Below are positions 63,238 through 64,000 of a stretch of DNA of 64,000 nucleotides, in pieces. The stretch is from Algoriphagus mannitolivorans DSM 15301 (GTDB lineage Bacteria; Bacteroidota; Bacteroidia; Cytophagales; Cyclobacteriaceae), in contig NZ_AUBV01000005.1 in assembly GCF_000429425.1 (NCBI RefSeq), positions 124,001 through 188,000 on the forward strand, given 5' to 3'. Positions within the stretch are counted from its first letter, which is position 1; every line of letters starts with the position of its first letter. The notes below the pieces were generated by a model. The model was not told where the DNA came from and did no database searches. It saw only the letters and a list, made by a program, of their open reading frames with translations. The position numbers and the translations under genes were made by a program.

Positions 63238-64000
63238 ATGAGTTTAGCCAAAAAGGCCCTAGAGCAGGGCGAAGGAATTTTAAGATTGACCCCAACCTGG
63301 GTGCCGAGATCCTTTTGTGTGCCTGGAAGAAGGATCAAACTTCATCCGGATGATTATTACGCTTTGGGAGGTGCCAGAGGAGGAATAGATGAGCGTTGGT
63401 TTGCCTCTACCACTGCTGCGCAAAATGGCCCATTGACCTCCAAAAATGAAGGTCTAAGCCATGTCGCCTTTGAAGAAGGGGGAAAAACAGAACTTTTCCT
63501 TTTGAAGGATGCCATTGATGAGTTGGGCGCCCAGATTATCGGTTCCAGACTTTGGGATAAATACAAATCCTGGCCGATGTACTCCAAGTTTTTTGACAAT
63601 ATGGGGCCTTTGCCTCACCATATTCATCCCAGTGATGAATTTGGCAAATTGACTGGGCAAAACGGAAAGCCGGAAGCGTATTATTTTCCTCCACAAGTCA
63701 ATAATCATGGGGGTGATTTTCCCTATACCTTCTTCGGAATTGCTCCGGGGACGAGTAAGGATACTATCCTGGATTGTCTAAAAAACTTCACCAAAGGAGA
63801 CAACAAAATCACCAATTACTCCCAGGCATTTCGATTACAGCCAGGAACAGGCTGGGATGTACCTCCGGGAATGCTTCATGCTCCGGGATCGCTTTGCACC
63901 TATGAGCCTCAGAAGGCCTCCGATATCTTCGCGATGTACCAATCCTTGGTGAACGAGGCAATTATCCCTGAGGAATTGCTTTGGAATGCCACACCGAAAA
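63238..64000 (+). CDS. Cupin/class I mannose-6-phosphate isomerase-like protein, truncated by window end
   Basis: 254 codons are visible and the frame runs off the window, so length and C-terminus are unknown. It begins MSLAKKALEQGEGILRLTP. A cupin metal site is visible in PLPHHIHPSDEFGKL (His-x-His with a later Glu), and a second region QPGTGWDVPPGMLHAPGSLCTYE has the histidine typical of the second cupin motif. The overall pattern fits a mannose-6-phosphate-isomerase-like protein with WVPRSFCVPGRRI at the start. It probably acts on a sugar made by the neighbouring DUF4432 pathway. Confidence 0.85.
   Translation, partial: MSLAKKALEQGEGILRLTPTWVPRSFCVPGRRIKLHPDDYYALGGARGGIDERWFASTTAAQNGPLTSKNEGLSHVAFEEGGKTELFLLKDAIDELGAQIIGSRLWDKYKSWPMYSKFFDNMGPLPHHIHPSDEFGKLTGQNGKPEAYYFPPQVNNHGGDFPYTFFGIAPGTSKDTILDCLKNFTKGDNKITNYSQAFRLQPGTGWDVPPGMLHAPGSLCTYEPQKASDIFAMYQSLVNEAIIPEELLWNATPK

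Overview
The window is a stretch of chromosome from a Bacteroidota bacterium, most likely a Cytophagales member close to Algoriphagus/Cyclobacteriaceae. The evidence is three giant secreted proteins ending in the gliding-motility (type B) type IX secretion domain, a PorP/SprF partner, a SusC/SusD pair, many Tat- or lipoprotein-exported sugar enzymes, and a TTTG-N19-TAnnTTTG promoter in front of the only tRNA gene. There is no rRNA, CRISPR array, insertion sequence, prophage or plasmid function. No species-level claim is possible from this sequence alone.

Layout. 1-2282: end of rpoN, a PAP2-like membrane protein, an outer-membrane barrel and tRNA-Arg(ACG). 2443-3978: a small lipoprotein and an MFS transporter. 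4095-19194: the type IX secretion cargo block. Three same-strand paralogues of 912, 1162 and 1838 residues lie here, with yaaA wedged between the last two. A PorP/SprF gene and an M48 protease gene run the other way. 19354-28833: carbohydrate and amide catabolism (Gfo/Idh oxidoreductase, phytanoyl-CoA dioxygenase-like protein, ThuA-like protein, TIM-barrel epimerase, D-aminoacylase, serine hydrolase, sulfatase). 28842-35000: small housekeeping genes, a MerTP/GDCCVFCSYG metal pair and a PiT/CysP-like anion permease. 35009-40115: a broken small gene, a DUF1593 lipoprotein, an ECF sigma/membrane-protein pair and three small genes. 40622-43363: a two-gene molybdenum hydroxylase. 43806-47557: a second Gfo/Idh enzyme, a ChaN-like protein and an FG-GAP protein. 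47667-59512: a divergent locus of a degenerate-SGNH/propeller/HEAT/cytochrome c protein facing SusC, SusD, a propeller-cytochrome c lipoprotein and a 3-keto-disaccharide hydrolase family protein. 59573-64000: an M23 peptidase with C-terminal tandem repeats, a DUF4432 aldose-epimerase-like gene and a truncated cupin/mannose-6-phosphate isomerase-like gene.

How the genes may fit together. The strongest theme is oxidative sugar use. Two Gfo/Idh dehydrogenases, a 3-keto-glycoside hydrolase family member, a keto-sugar epimerase, two exported haem proteins and one SusCD transporter are all present, while no classical glycoside hydrolase family was recognised. This suggests uptake of a saccharide that is opened by oxidation and elimination rather than ordinary hydrolysis; that is inference. 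The intergenic region before susC holds three copies of a TGTCCTG-type double motif with 10-bp spacing, and related motifs occur before the sulfatase, the second cytochrome gene and the DUF4432 gene, so a shared regulator is plausible.

Intergenic DNA is rich in short phrase-like repeats (TTTAAAGTT, ATCAGCGGGAA, AATTTCAAATC, GTCCAC/GTCAAC types). These mark non-coding spacers rather than genes.
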